A DNA stretch of 64,000 nucleotides from an uncultured Barnesiella sp. Lineage in GTDB: Bacteria; Bacteroidota; Bacteroidia; Bacteroidales; Barnesiellaceae. Positions 37,634-46,981 of the stretch are shown one piece after another. The position numbers were made by a program, and so were the translations under genes. Numbering within the stretch: position 1 is the first letter of the stretch; each line of letters opens with the position of its first letter. The notes under the pieces are model-generated. The model was not told the origin of the DNA. It ran no database searches and worked only from the letters and a program-made list of their open reading frames with translations. Location: assembly GCA_944320995.1 (NCBI GenBank), contig CALUJQ010000006.1:1-64000 (forward strand), written 5' to 3'.

Positions 37634-38532
37634 ATTTCTATTTCTTTATTAAACCGAGAAATTATCTCGGCATTAATCACTTTTTGGCCATCTGAATTGA
37701 GATGTATTGGATCAAAAAACAGTTCATACTCAGAAGAATATCGAGGATTAAAATCCCAATAATAAATCAAAGGAGAAGACTCGGCTTTTTCTTGGAAATA
37801 TGAGATAATTCGTCGATACAAATCAGGCTCATATTCATTCAATGGAGTTGCTATCGGCGTATTGACTAAAACCACCTTTATTCCTTTTTGCGTTAAAAGC
37901 GCCAATGTTTGCTCAAAATAATCCATTAAATCCTGTTCAAAATGAATATGCCTTTGCAAACCTTTACTAATCTGCTTTTTCAAAACATCGACATCAAGAT
38001 GCCCCTCTTTATAGTTACTCCAATCTCCTCGATAGCCTCGAATTGAGCTATTAAGCAACGCATCGGAATAGCGTGTAGTACAAATTAATTTATGTAACCA
38101 ATAGTCTGAAATATCGGCAGATTCTCGAATATATTGATTCATATTTTTTTCATCGATAAACGGATAAAACAATTTATAAGAATTTTTACTCAACCCAGCC
38201 CCTGTAAACATAAATTGATCTACGCCATAAAGGACTACTTTCAAAGAATCACTATATGGAGATGACAAATATTGTTTAACCATTTCATATCTATCAGCTA
38301 CATTTACTCCTTCCCGACAATATTTAGAAACAGGGAGGTTTATCTCTTGCTCAAGACTAATTTTATCTACGGCGAGCATTAAATGAGAGTGGCCTATCAA
38401 CAAAACAGCCGAATGCTGATTGAGTCCAAAGTAACGATTTAAACCACCATTTATGATTGTTCCGATCAATCTATCTATCCCAATAAAGATCAGAAGCACC
38501 AAAAATATATACAGAATCTTTTTTCTCATCAA
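37630..38532 (-). CDS. DltD/AlgX-like SGNH protein paired with the MBOAT acyltransferase
   Basis: 300 residues. One N-terminal transmembrane anchor (about 4-24) is followed by an SGNH-like domain outside the membrane. Block I resembles LLIGHSHLMLAVD (Ser in GHS), and the C-terminal DPIHLNSDGQKV carries the catalytic Asp-x2-His. This matches partners of MBOAT proteins (DltD, AlgJ/AlgX) that carry or transfer the acyl group to the exported polymer. The gene overlaps the MBOAT gene by 4 nt, so a two-component acylation system is likely. Confidence 0.75.
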   Translation of the reverse strand: MMRKKILYIFLVLLIFIGIDRLIGTIINGGLNRYFGLNQHSAVLLIGHSHLMLAVDKISLEQEINLPVSKYCREGVNVADRYEMVKQYLSSPYSDSLKVVLYGVDQFMFTGAGLSKNSYKLFYPFIDEKNMNQYIRESADISDYWLHKLICTTRYSDALLNSSIRGYRGDWSNYKEGHLDVDVLKKQISKGLQRHIHFEQDLMDYFEQTLALLTQKGIKVVLVNTPIATPLNEYEPDLYRRIISYFQEKAESSPLIYYWDFNPRYSSEYELFFDPIHLNSDGQKVINAEIISRFNKEIEI

Positions 38533-39854
38533 AACTGGAAATAAACAAATTGGTCACTAGATACTCCGAACAAGCATATAGCTATCAAAAGTAGTATATA
38601 TTCACACACATATTTTTGAGGAAGAATATTTCGATATAATAAATATTCCCGTATAATAAATATTCCCAATAAAAAAATGGTAAGCAGTGTACTAAACATA
38701 GAACTACCCCAATAGAGAGGAGAGATAAGGTCGGAACATATTCGTGTAACAATATACCATGCCTCCATACTATTCTCAATCCTAAAAAATATCCAAGCAA
38801 AGGTAATCATTACAAACACAAATAAATGATATAGAATATTAGGTTTCTTAGGGCCTGCAAAATGTTCACCTAAATACAATACTGCATGTATTGCCCCCCA
38901 TAAGATAAACGACCATGTAGCGCCATGCCATATGCCACTTAACAAAAATACAATCGAGATGTTTGACAACCAACGCACTTTACTCACCCGATTGCCGCCT
39001 AATGAGATATAAACATATTCTGTGAACCATGAAGTTAATGAAATATGCCATCTTCGCCAAAACTCTTTAAATGTATTTACACAATACGGGAAATTAAAGT
39101 TTTGCATAATCTTAAATCCCATTATCCGCCCCGATCCAATAGCCATATCGGCATATCCACTAAAATCACAATATATCTGAAAGCTGTAAAATATTGCCGC
39201 AAGAGCTAATGTACTCCCCGTATGAGAATCTGGAGACAAATAAACAGCATTGACATACTCGGCCAAACGATCGGCTATAACGACTTTTTTAAATAATCCC
39301 CAAACAAAGAGTCCAACTCCTGCTGTAAAATTATCCCAACAAATCGGCGTTTTTTCTTTTAATTGAGGTATTAAGTTCCTTGCCCGCTCTATTGGTCCAG
39401 ATAGTAATGTCGGGAAAAAAGCTATAAATAAAGCGACATTTATAAAGTTTTTCTCAACTTTCATCTTCCCCCTGTAAATATCTATACTATATGACAAGGC
39501 TTGAAAAGTAAAAAACGAAAGCCCTATGGGAAGCAGGATCGAAGGATTTATTACATAAGCATATTTGAAAAAAGCTAACTGTGCTATTGACAAAACCACA
39601 GATACCGTTACGGCTGTTTTCCCTGTCCGTCCTCGAGACTGGGCTCTTACAATCCATTGCCCACAAAAATAGTTGACAAGAGTTGTATATATTAATAATA
39701 CAACGAACCAAATATGTAGTTGTGCATAGAAATAATACGATGCGGCTAACAGTAAAATATTCCTTATTTTCAGCGTATTATTTCTATTTGTTAATATAAA
39801 GAAAAATAATAAGACACAAAAAAAGAACAGATATTCAAAGGTATTGAAAAGCAT
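38529..39854 (-). CDS. MBOAT-family O-acyltransferase (AlgI/DltB-like)
   Basis: 441 residues from the ATG at 39854, which begins MLFNTFEYLFFF like its relatives; a longer frame from 39881 would overlap the preceding gene by 23 nt and is less likely. About eleven membrane helices. The conserved features are KVVIADRLAEYVN, the FWRRWHISLTSWFTEYVYISLGGNR block and the catalytic histidine in LLSGIWHGATW. MBOAT proteins pass an acyl group, often acetyl, across the membrane to a surface polymer. The gene follows the Wzy-like gene and overlaps the SGNH partner. Confidence 0.93.
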   Translation of the reverse strand: MLFNTFEYLFFFCVLLFFFILTNRNNTLKIRNILLLAASYYFYAQLHIWFVVLLIYTTLVNYFCGQWIVRAQSRGRTGKTAVTVSVVLSIAQLAFFKYAYVINPSILLPIGLSFFTFQALSYSIDIYRGKMKVEKNFINVALFIAFFPTLLSGPIERARNLIPQLKEKTPICWDNFTAGVGLFVWGLFKKVVIADRLAEYVNAVYLSPDSHTGSTLALAAIFYSFQIYCDFSGYADMAIGSGRIMGFKIMQNFNFPYCVNTFKEFWRRWHISLTSWFTEYVYISLGGNRVSKVRWLSNISIVFLLSGIWHGATWSFILWGAIHAVLYLGEHFAGPKKPNILYHLFVFVMITFAWIFFRIENSMEAWYIVTRICSDLISPLYWGSSMFSTLLTIFLLGIFIIREYLLYRNILPQKYVCEYILLLIAICLFGVSSDQFVYFQF

Positions 39855-39858
39855 ATTA

Positions 39859-41157
39859 CTATTTTTGTTTATATCCGGCAATTAATCCCAACATCATACC
39901 ATAAAACCCACATGGATAAGAGAGTGTTGCCATCACATAATTGATTACATTATCTGTGTACATGGTTAATAGGGTTCCTGCAGCCGAAGCTCCAGCAACA
40001 ACAGCACATATATGTATCGCAATAGGATAGCGCTTATTCTGAAACACCATAAAGCAATGAAAAATTAATGCTAAAAAACTACCTCCAAAAAGAATTATAC
40101 CTATTAGGCCATTATCACACAATATCTGTACATAGTCGTTATGACAGATTCGAATAGAGCCAAATGGATGACGCAATGCATAAAATGTTTCCTGTAAATT
40201 ACCAGTACCTGCACCTGTTAATTCTGCATCGTGAAAGAATTTATCCAAAGACCATTCCCACATAGAGAATCGGCCATTACTGTTAACATCATCCATTGAA
40301 ATCTCACCAGTACCTAATTGCTCCATATTCTTTCCGCTATCATCATAAAACATCTTCTCTCGTACAGATGGTATTGCGAATACCGCTATAAGGAACAAAA
40401 TAAGTATCGATAATATTACCGGTAACGACTTCATTTTATATTTGAAAAAAAAGAAAGTCATCAAAGCTAATGTCGTTCCCATAATACTGGTACGGAATAC
40501 CCATAAGAAACAAGGTAACATAAAAAGAATACACAGTAAAAGATTTTTTCTCTTCTCATTGGTGTAATAAAATAATGCCAAAGAAAAAATAGACATGGAT
40601 ATATAGTGTATTGCACTCGCTGTCCCATACCAAAACACCCCCGGAAAAAGCAAGCCGATATAAGGGATAAATGCGACAGCAATAGAAATAAGAGCTACGA
40701 GTCGAGCCCCTAATCCTGCTTTGAGAAATACTTCCTTATCGCGTACGGCTGCCGAAGCAAATAACATGACCAACAGGGGATAAAGGTATTTCAGGATTAC
40801 CCGGAATCCATATCCCTGAGCTGGTGTATAACTTAATCCCACAACCAACCAAACAATATATAACAGATAGAATACAATCGCCATGCTCCATTGCGGTGAC
40901 CGTTTACAGATAAACAATCCGATAAAACAGAATATTTCCAATACCATCAATCGAATGGCCATCAAATCTAAAGCACCCGGTGCCGACAATGCCAATAACC
41001 CGGTCGAAAAGGTCAACACCCAAAACATTTCGGGGCCATCCATCAGCATCTTTTGTTCTCGATTCAATGGATTGACCATCACACCTTGTTTCATGGTGAG
41101 GAATTTCAGTCCTAACAGGGTTATTATCAAGAAGTATAAATAATTAAGCAAATACAT
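39859..41157 (-). CDS. O-antigen ligase/polymerase-like protein (Wzy candidate)
   Basis: 432 residues with about twelve transmembrane helices and a large periplasmic loop (about 275-345) that includes NGRFSMWEWSLDKFF and GAGTGNLQE, typical of the Wzy_C/O-antigen ligase family. In this locus, which has Wzx, Wza and Wzc-type proteins and no other polymerase candidate, it is most likely the polymerase that joins repeat units on the periplasmic face, but a ligase role cannot be excluded. It lies 2 nt downstream of a GT4 gene. Confidence 0.8.
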   Translation of the reverse strand: MYLLNYLYFLIITLLGLKFLTMKQGVMVNPLNREQKMLMDGPEMFWVLTFSTGLLALSAPGALDLMAIRLMVLEIFCFIGLFICKRSPQWSMAIVFYLLYIVWLVVGLSYTPAQGYGFRVILKYLYPLLVMLFASAAVRDKEVFLKAGLGARLVALISIAVAFIPYIGLLFPGVFWYGTASAIHYISMSIFSLALFYYTNEKRKNLLLCILFMLPCFLWVFRTSIMGTTLALMTFFFFKYKMKSLPVILSILILFLIAVFAIPSVREKMFYDDSGKNMEQLGTGEISMDDVNSNGRFSMWEWSLDKFFHDAELTGAGTGNLQETFYALRHPFGSIRICHNDYVQILCDNGLIGIILFGGSFLALIFHCFMVFQNKRYPIAIHICAVVAGASAAGTLLTMYTDNVINYVMATLSYPCGFYGMMLGLIAGYKQK

Positions 41158-41159
41158 AT

Positions 41160-42287
41160 TTATCTTTCCTCCGGTATCAACCGCTTATACAAATCGTTAA
41201 ACAAAAGCGAATAGCGTTCGAAGCTATATTGTTGTACATATTGCATGGCCCATGCAGAATATTGCCGTAACAAATCGGGATTCGCAATCAACAATGTAAT
41301 TTTATCGACCATATCGTCCTCCGATCCTACTTCATGTAACAGCCCCACTTCCTGATCTCGTACGACCTCGGGAAGTCCTCCTGTGCGAGAAGCGACCACG
41401 ACACATCCGTTTGCCATCGCTTCGATCGCCGTAAGTCCAAAGCCTTCGCTCCGAGAAGGCATCAACACAATATCCATTCGGCCATACCATTCCGGCAATC
41501 GCCCTTGTGGTTGTCGGCCCACCCATTCGATACCATCGGCACAACCTGTCTCCCGGGCTTGTTGCCGCATCTTCTCTCTCGTGGAGCCTTCTCCCACTAC
41601 AATCAAACGAGTATCGGGATATTTCTCCCTTACCCGGGCAAAAGCAGGGACGACTAAGTCCATGCCTTTAATCTCTACCAATCGGCTGACGACTCCTATC
41701 GTCATCGGGCGCTTGAATTCTCGCGACTCTTTTGATACAGAAAAGCCAAGTGGTAGAGCATTATAAATGGTAAAATGGTTACGCCGATGCAAAGGGATAC
41801 CCTCTTTATATAACTGGGAATTCCCAAAGAACGATTGCTCGGCTAACTCGGTAATACAGGTAAATGCCCGTACGCAATGTCGTTGAATGAAATGGACTAA
41901 TCGTAAATTAGGATATATGTCGGCTGCCGTATGTGCCGTAGCAATAATCTGCCGCATCCCCAACAATCGCAAAAGGAATATGGGTATAGCTCCGGGTGCC
42001 ATATATTGCACATGAGCCACAGTCGGTTTATATTGTTTTAATACACCTCGAAGACCTTTATAAAGAAACCTGATTCCTTTCCAACCGCCTATGCGCGTAC
42101 TCGTTGCACTCAGACAGACCACTTCACTCCCCGATTTACGGAATCGGGATACCATATCCTCACTATACTCAAAATAGCAGACCGTTACGACCCGATGTCC
42201 CCCGGCGACAAGCGCCTGCACCAAGTTCAGCGTCTGTATTTCAGTGCCGCCTGTCAATAAACAAGGTATGCAAACGAGGATAGTCAT
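41160..42287 (-). CDS. Glycosyltransferase family 4
   Basis: 375 residues. GT-B enzyme with the acceptor-side start VCIPCLLTGGTEIQTLNLVQAL, the hinge TIGVVSRLVEIKGMDLV and the E-x7-E motif SEGFGLTAIEAMANG. It is cytoplasmic, acting on a lipid-linked oligosaccharide, probably with a UDP- or GDP-sugar. G+C and codon use are closer to the locus borders than to the AT-rich middle. Confidence 0.92.
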   Translation of the reverse strand: MTILVCIPCLLTGGTEIQTLNLVQALVAGGHRVVTVCYFEYSEDMVSRFRKSGSEVVCLSATSTRIGGWKGIRFLYKGLRGVLKQYKPTVAHVQYMAPGAIPIFLLRLLGMRQIIATAHTAADIYPNLRLVHFIQRHCVRAFTCITELAEQSFFGNSQLYKEGIPLHRRNHFTIYNALPLGFSVSKESREFKRPMTIGVVSRLVEIKGMDLVVPAFARVREKYPDTRLIVVGEGSTREKMRQQARETGCADGIEWVGRQPQGRLPEWYGRMDIVLMPSRSEGFGLTAIEAMANGCVVVASRTGGLPEVVRDQEVGLLHEVGSEDDMVDKITLLIANPDLLRQYSAWAMQYVQQYSFERYSLLFNDLYKRLIPEER

Positions 42288-42331
42288 GTCCTATTTAATC
42301 TTATAATTCCTTCCCACATAAAAGGGTATGC

Positions 42332-43498
42332 CTACTCCGACAATTGCCCCTTAAAATAGCGCACAATTCGCTCACACGCTTTTCCATCTCCATAAGGATT
42401 CACGGCTTCGCTCATAGTTTGATAATATAGCGGGTCTTCAATCAACCGTGAGACTTCTTGCACAATCTTATCATAGTTTGTACCCACCAATTTGACGGTC
42501 CCGGCCTCCAATGCCTCCGGGCGCTCTGTCGTATCTCGCATAACCAATACCGGTTTACCCAATCCCGGAGCCTCCTCCTGTATTCCGCCGCTATCGGTCA
42601 GTACAACAGTCGATAGCTCCATCAGATAGACAAACGACAGATATTCCAATGGTTCAATAAAATACATATTGTCATATACCCGTCCATCAAAAGCCTCATG
42701 AATAGGTTTCCGCACATTGGGATTTAGATGCATGGGATAAACGAAATCCACTTCGGGATACTTCTCCACCAAGGTTCTTATGGCTTTACATATCCGCATA
42801 AACCCATCGCCAAAATTCTCTCGCCGATGCCCTGTTATCAAGACCAATTTCTTTCCTTGCGATAATCGGTTTATATCATAACCGCAGCGTTGTAATTCCA
42901 CCCTCAACGTTCGGGCCAGCGATTCATCTCGTTTTATCCGGTCAACGACCCAATAAAGGGCATCGATTACCGTATTTCCCGTTACCAATATATGAGATTC
43001 ATCTACCCCCTCATGCAACAGATTTTCACGGCTCAATGATGTCGGAGCGAAATGATAGGTTGCAATACGGCCTGTCAACTGCCTATTGATCTCCTCGGGC
43101 CAAGGACTGTATATATTGCGAGTACGTAATCCAGCCTCGACATGTCCTACCGGTATCTGTTGATAAAACGCCGCCAAGGCTGCCGCCATAGATGTCGTAG
43201 TATCACCATGAACCAATACCACATCGGGAGAAACAGACTTCAATACATCACGCAACCCTACCAACACTCGCGCTGTCACATCATACAAATCTTGTCCCTT
43301 TTGCATGATATTCAAATCATAATCGGGGCATATATCAAAAATATGCAATACCTGATCCAGCATCTCCCTATGCTGTCCAGTCACACAAACGACCGTCTTA
43401 AAACAATCCGTAGCGTGCTGAAATGTCTTTACCAACGGAGCCATCTTAATGGCCTCTGGCCGTGTTCCAAATACCAGTAATATCGTTCTTTTATTCAC
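42332..43498 (-). CDS. wecB: UDP-N-acetylglucosamine 2-epimerase (non-hydrolysing)
   Basis: 388 residues. It interconverts UDP-GlcNAc and UDP-ManNAc. Family motifs: [55 protein letters not shown] and the UDP-binding [29 protein letters not shown]. No UDP-ManNAc dehydrogenase (wecC) was seen anywhere in the locus, so ManNAc itself is the more likely product. Together with the WecA-like and WecG-like genes it suggests a ManNAc-GlcNAc lipid-linked start. Confidence 0.95.
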   Translation of the reverse strand: MNKRTILLVFGTRPEAIKMAPLVKTFQHATDCFKTVVCVTGQHREMLDQVLHIFDICPDYDLNIMQKGQDLYDVTARVLVGLRDVLKSVSPDVVLVHGDTTTSMAAALAAFYQQIPVGHVEAGLRTRNIYSPWPEEINRQLTGRIATYHFAPTSLSRENLLHEGVDESHILVTGNTVIDALYWVVDRIKRDESLARTLRVELQRCGYDINRLSQGKKLVLITGHRRENFGDGFMRICKAIRTLVEKYPEVDFVYPMHLNPNVRKPIHEAFDGRVYDNMYFIEPLEYLSFVYLMELSTVVLTDSGGIQEEAPGLGKPVLVMRDTTERPEALEAGTVKLVGTNYDKIVQEVSRLIEDPLYYQTMSEAVNPYGDGKACERIVRYFKGQLSE

Positions 43499-43587
43499 TC
43501 TCTTTCAATTAATACATCAGTCGAATTTATTTCCTTAATATAAAGTTTATATACCTGTTGGCCTATCCACCACAAACAGGACAAAGA

Positions 43588-44724
43588 TTAATTATTTAAT
43601 ATATCTGAATAAACTCGAATCGTTTCTTTTGCTGTTTTTGCCCAATTAAATAAAGCTGCTCTTTTTAGCCCTTTTTCAATAATAGAATCTACGACAAACT
43701 TATGCTGTTCAAACTGCTTCATAACATCTATTATGCTATTCATAATCGGTTCGTCCAAGTAGATCGCAGCGTCACCTGCTATTTCATTAAGAGAACTGTT
43801 ACGACACGTAACTACTGGCGTTCCACAAGCCATAGCCTCCACGATCGGCAATCCAAATCCTTCATATGAGGAAGGGAAAAACATAGCCTCTGCGCCATTA
43901 TACAACAAAGCCAAATCTTCATCGGATATATTCTTCAAAAAATGAATTCGAGTCGCGACACCACTATTCTCAATTTCTTCCAATAAAGATTGGGGGGGAT
44001 TTCCCCAAACCAATACTAAATCATGAGATATTGTTTGCCCCCTCGACAACGCTATATAACTTCTCACCAAAACATCGGTACGTTTTCGTTCAGCATTGCA
44101 AGACACACTCAAAAAATAAGGCCTTGGTAACTCAAATTTCGACTGTAACTTATTTCGGACACTCAATTTATCATATTGAGGATAGAATAAATCATGTTTT
44201 ACCCCCCAATAAATTACCGTAATTTTCTCAGGATCAACTCCCATCGTTTCAACAATATCCCGCTTAGATGCTTCAGAACAAGTAATAATGTGTTTACACC
44301 GATGTATAAACGGAGGGACTATTTGTTTCATCGTTTCATGCTCAAATGCCGCCTCCTGTATCCTCATGAATAACGCATCGTGTAATGTCACCACACATTT
44401 ATCGGGACGATACACATACTCAAAATTGTGGGGTATATGCATTAGGTCATATCCCGTCAAACACTCTCTCACCGGAAAACGAGATAACAATTTATCGATA
44501 TTAGCTCGATGAGGCAAATACAAATGCCTATTTTTGAATGGCAAACCCGTATTACGCCCCCCTATGCCTTTCATGTTTTGGGAATAAAGAACCACCTCAA
44601 AAGGTAGATTATCCACTTTTGATAATGCCTGTATCAATTCCAACGTAGTGCGCCCTATACCGGTTACCCTTCCTGTCACATAATAAGGGACTATCGAATT
44701 TATATCAATGAGTAGTTTCTTCAT
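43588..44724 (-). CDS. Glycosyltransferase family 4
   Basis: 378 residues. The start KKLLIDINSIVPYYVTGRVTGIGRTTLELIQAL is typical of WbaZ/mannosyl-type GT4s. The C-terminal half shows PYFLSVSCNAERKRTDVLV and the E-x7-E motif YEGFGLPIVEAMACG. It overlaps the preceding glycosyltransferase gene (44705-45979) by 20 nt. Specificity unknown; a GDP-sugar donor is plausible but not shown. Confidence 0.9.
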   Translation of the reverse strand: MKKLLIDINSIVPYYVTGRVTGIGRTTLELIQALSKVDNLPFEVVLYSQNMKGIGGRNTGLPFKNRHLYLPHRANIDKLLSRFPVRECLTGYDLMHIPHNFEYVYRPDKCVVTLHDALFMRIQEAAFEHETMKQIVPPFIHRCKHIITCSEASKRDIVETMGVDPEKITVIYWGVKHDLFYPQYDKLSVRNKLQSKFELPRPYFLSVSCNAERKRTDVLVRSYIALSRGQTISHDLVLVWGNPPQSLLEEIENSGVATRIHFLKNISDEDLALLYNGAEAMFFPSSYEGFGLPIVEAMACGTPVVTCRNSSLNEIAGDAAIYLDEPIMNSIIDVMKQFEQHKFVVDSIIEKGLKRAALFNWAKTAKETIRVYSDILNN

Positions 44725-45979
44725 ATATTTGCATTAATGACTTACAATGCGTTTCTATAAATATAACCTGTCTTGTAGAAGTCTCCGCATCATAATTAAT
44801 AAAGTTATCCGAAAGGCACTTTAGTTTGTTAGCAAGCGACTCTACACTATTAGGTTCTACTAACCAACCATTTATTCCATCTTCGATTTGCATCTCTGCA
44901 CCACCACAACGCGTAGCTAGTACCGGCTTGCCCATTGCTAATGCTTCGGCAATATTTAGGCCAAATATTTCTAAACAAATTGTTGGGTGTATTGCAATAT
45001 GAAAATTTTTCATTTTCTCATATATTTCTGTCGGTGAAACTTTCCCATGCCACACAATCCGAAGATCAGAAGCATATCTCTTTTTAAGAGATTGTTCATA
45101 TCGTCTTTCCGATTTATTTCCGGCACCACCTATCAAATGCAACTCTATGTTGGGATTTTTTACAAGAGAAAAAGCTTTTAACAAAACATGCAGTCCTTTC
45201 ACATAGCAAATACGCCCCACATAAAAGAACTTGATTTTAGCCTCAACAACCGATGGGAAATTGGGATTCGATCCCGGTAAAGGAATGCCGTGTGGTAAAA
45301 TCGTAATTTTCTCTCTATCCAATCCATTACGCTGCATAGCCTCGGCAATCGCATGGCATGGCGCTATCATTCGAGTACACCCCTTTATAATGTTCTTCCA
45401 CTCCTCTTGCTTTCGTTCAATATACAAAGCCGTTTGTCCGATAGGAGTAATAAAGGGAATAAAAGGTAATTTCTCAAGAGCAATCCCCAATCTTTTATAT
45501 ACTTTCTGCGGAAGCATCCGCATAAATGGATACCAATACCTTCCACTACGAATATTCCGTAAACAACAAGCCAAACAGTGCCCATGCGAAACCGTTGTAT
45601 TACAAATTTTATCCTTACAATCGAATAAAGCCCCCGCAGGACACACAATTCCCCCATGATGAGCCGTCACAATGACAGGAATATGTAATGACTTACCTAT
45701 CTCTACCATCTGAGCCTTATGGCTATGAGCATGAATCACATCGGGTTTAATCTCGGATATTAAAGATTGTAACTGATCAATGCCTCGACTTCCTACTTCA
45801 TACAAATCTATTGCTTTGTATTGTTTTTTCTCTATACTGCAATCTCGCTGGACAAAAGAAACAACTTGCACAGAATATTGTTGGCGAATCATCTCATCAA
45901 CAATATTCTTTACATACACTTGTCCTCCCCCATAGGTAGAGAAAAAATCACCCGATGCTATTTGAAGAATTTGTACCAT
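44705..45979 (-). CDS. Glycosyltransferase family 4 with a Cys-rich N-terminal insert
   Basis: 424 residues. GT-B fold: GGGQVYVKNIVDEM at the start, HAHSHKAQMVEIG in the first domain, FYVGRICYVKGLHVLLKAF and the EIFGLNIAEALAMG motif in the second. A stretch around residues 115-145 (CPAGALFDCKDKICN, then HGHCLACCLRNIRSG) carries six cysteines, similar in placement to the Cys stretch of the GT4 at 31839-32996 and perhaps a zinc site. Sugar specificity unknown. The next gene downstream overlaps by 20 nt. Confidence 0.88.
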   Translation of the reverse strand: MVQILQIASGDFFSTYGGGQVYVKNIVDEMIRQQYSVQVVSFVQRDCSIEKKQYKAIDLYEVGSRGIDQLQSLISEIKPDVIHAHSHKAQMVEIGKSLHIPVIVTAHHGGIVCPAGALFDCKDKICNTTVSHGHCLACCLRNIRSGRYWYPFMRMLPQKVYKRLGIALEKLPFIPFITPIGQTALYIERKQEEWKNIIKGCTRMIAPCHAIAEAMQRNGLDREKITILPHGIPLPGSNPNFPSVVEAKIKFFYVGRICYVKGLHVLLKAFSLVKNPNIELHLIGGAGNKSERRYEQSLKKRYASDLRIVWHGKVSPTEIYEKMKNFHIAIHPTICLEIFGLNIAEALAMGKPVLATRCGGAEMQIEDGINGWLVEPNSVESLANKLKCLSDNFINYDAETSTRQVIFIETHCKSLMQIYEETTH

Positions 45980-46025
45980 ATAAATTTTACAGCAAGAGAA
46001 TTGTATGATTTATTAAATTTCTAAA

Positions 46026-46856
46026 TCACTTAGTAATATCCTCCTTTTTTAAAATACGTTTTACCTTTGCCACTCGTGATTTTCCAAATATATTTAGAAT
46101 TAGCCTTTTTATCTTATACCAAATTCCTTGTGTAGAAAAATCTTCATACCAACTATGTGCACAAATGTGATATGCATATCTCGTTGGACTTTCTCCTAAG
46201 TCAGATTTCGACATATTCAATTCTGAGGTTTTGACCGTATTCCAATTATATATACTCGAAAATACATCACACGAAAATATATGGATATCTTTCTCCAGAA
46301 TTTGATATATAGGAACCATCTTAAAACCATATTTCTCTCTCGAAACACGGGTCAAAATACGGGGCATAATAAAATCTTCATAATATTTTGGATCATTGAT
46401 AAATACTTTATCTTCATAATAATCCATAATATCTTTAATCCATTCATGATTTTTCTCACTTCCCAATACTGCAGCCTCGATACCTAGACCTATAATCTCT
46501 TTTTTGCGTAACGTCTTATATAAAAAACGGGGGTCCAACTCTATACAACTAAATGCTCTATATTTAAGGAAATCATCAAATGGCTTATAAACCATTACAT
46601 CCATATCCATATATATACCACCATAATTATATAAGGCCCATAACCTTATATAATCGGTAGCATAAGCCCACTTCTTTGCTTGGATTGCAGAAGAGACAAA
46701 AGAATGATTTAAAACTTCTTTGGGCAAATTTACCAAAGACCACTCTTTAATTTCATAATCAGACATTTTATCTTGCCACGACCGAATACAATCTTGATAT
46801 ATTTTTGGCTTTTCTTCACCACTAAGCCAAACACAGTGAATGAATTTAGGTATCAT
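46026..46856 (-). CDS. Glycosyltransferase family 32-like (DXD sugar-binding) protein
   Basis: 276 residues. IPKFIHCVWLSGEEKP begins the family (compare Och1-type and capsular GT32 enzymes), with WAYATDYIRLWALYNYGGIYMDMDV carrying the DXD metal motif near residue 90, and a late HICAHSWY. Proteins of this type transfer hexoses or galactose in capsular repeat units. The coding region is strongly AT-rich. Gaps of 46 and 125 nt flank it, wider than in the rest of the operon. Confidence 0.87.
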   Translation of the reverse strand: MIPKFIHCVWLSGEEKPKIYQDCIRSWQDKMSDYEIKEWSLVNLPKEVLNHSFVSSAIQAKKWAYATDYIRLWALYNYGGIYMDMDVMVYKPFDDFLKYRAFSCIELDPRFLYKTLRKKEIIGLGIEAAVLGSEKNHEWIKDIMDYYEDKVFINDPKYYEDFIMPRILTRVSREKYGFKMVPIYQILEKDIHIFSCDVFSSIYNWNTVKTSELNMSKSDLGESPTRYAYHICAHSWYEDFSTQGIWYKIKRLILNIFGKSRVAKVKRILKKEDITK

Positions 46857-46981
46857 TATCTTAGAATTTCAAATATATTTTGCTTAAACTTTATACATAC
46901 AGAGTTGTAATAACACCATTAATCAAATAAAAAGACAATCTTATATCTAATCCTTTTCAAACGATCAATCCTCTCAAAACA

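Noticed and set aside
43499..43587. Possible regulatory element between the UDP-GlcNAc 2-epimerase gene and the GT4 gene
   Set aside because: Only a 6-bp inverted repeat; no promoter or T-run.
46870..46877. TATATTTG on the minus strand before the GT32-like gene as a promoter
   Set aside because: Only 14 nt from the start codon and no -33 element; likely chance in AT-rich DNA.
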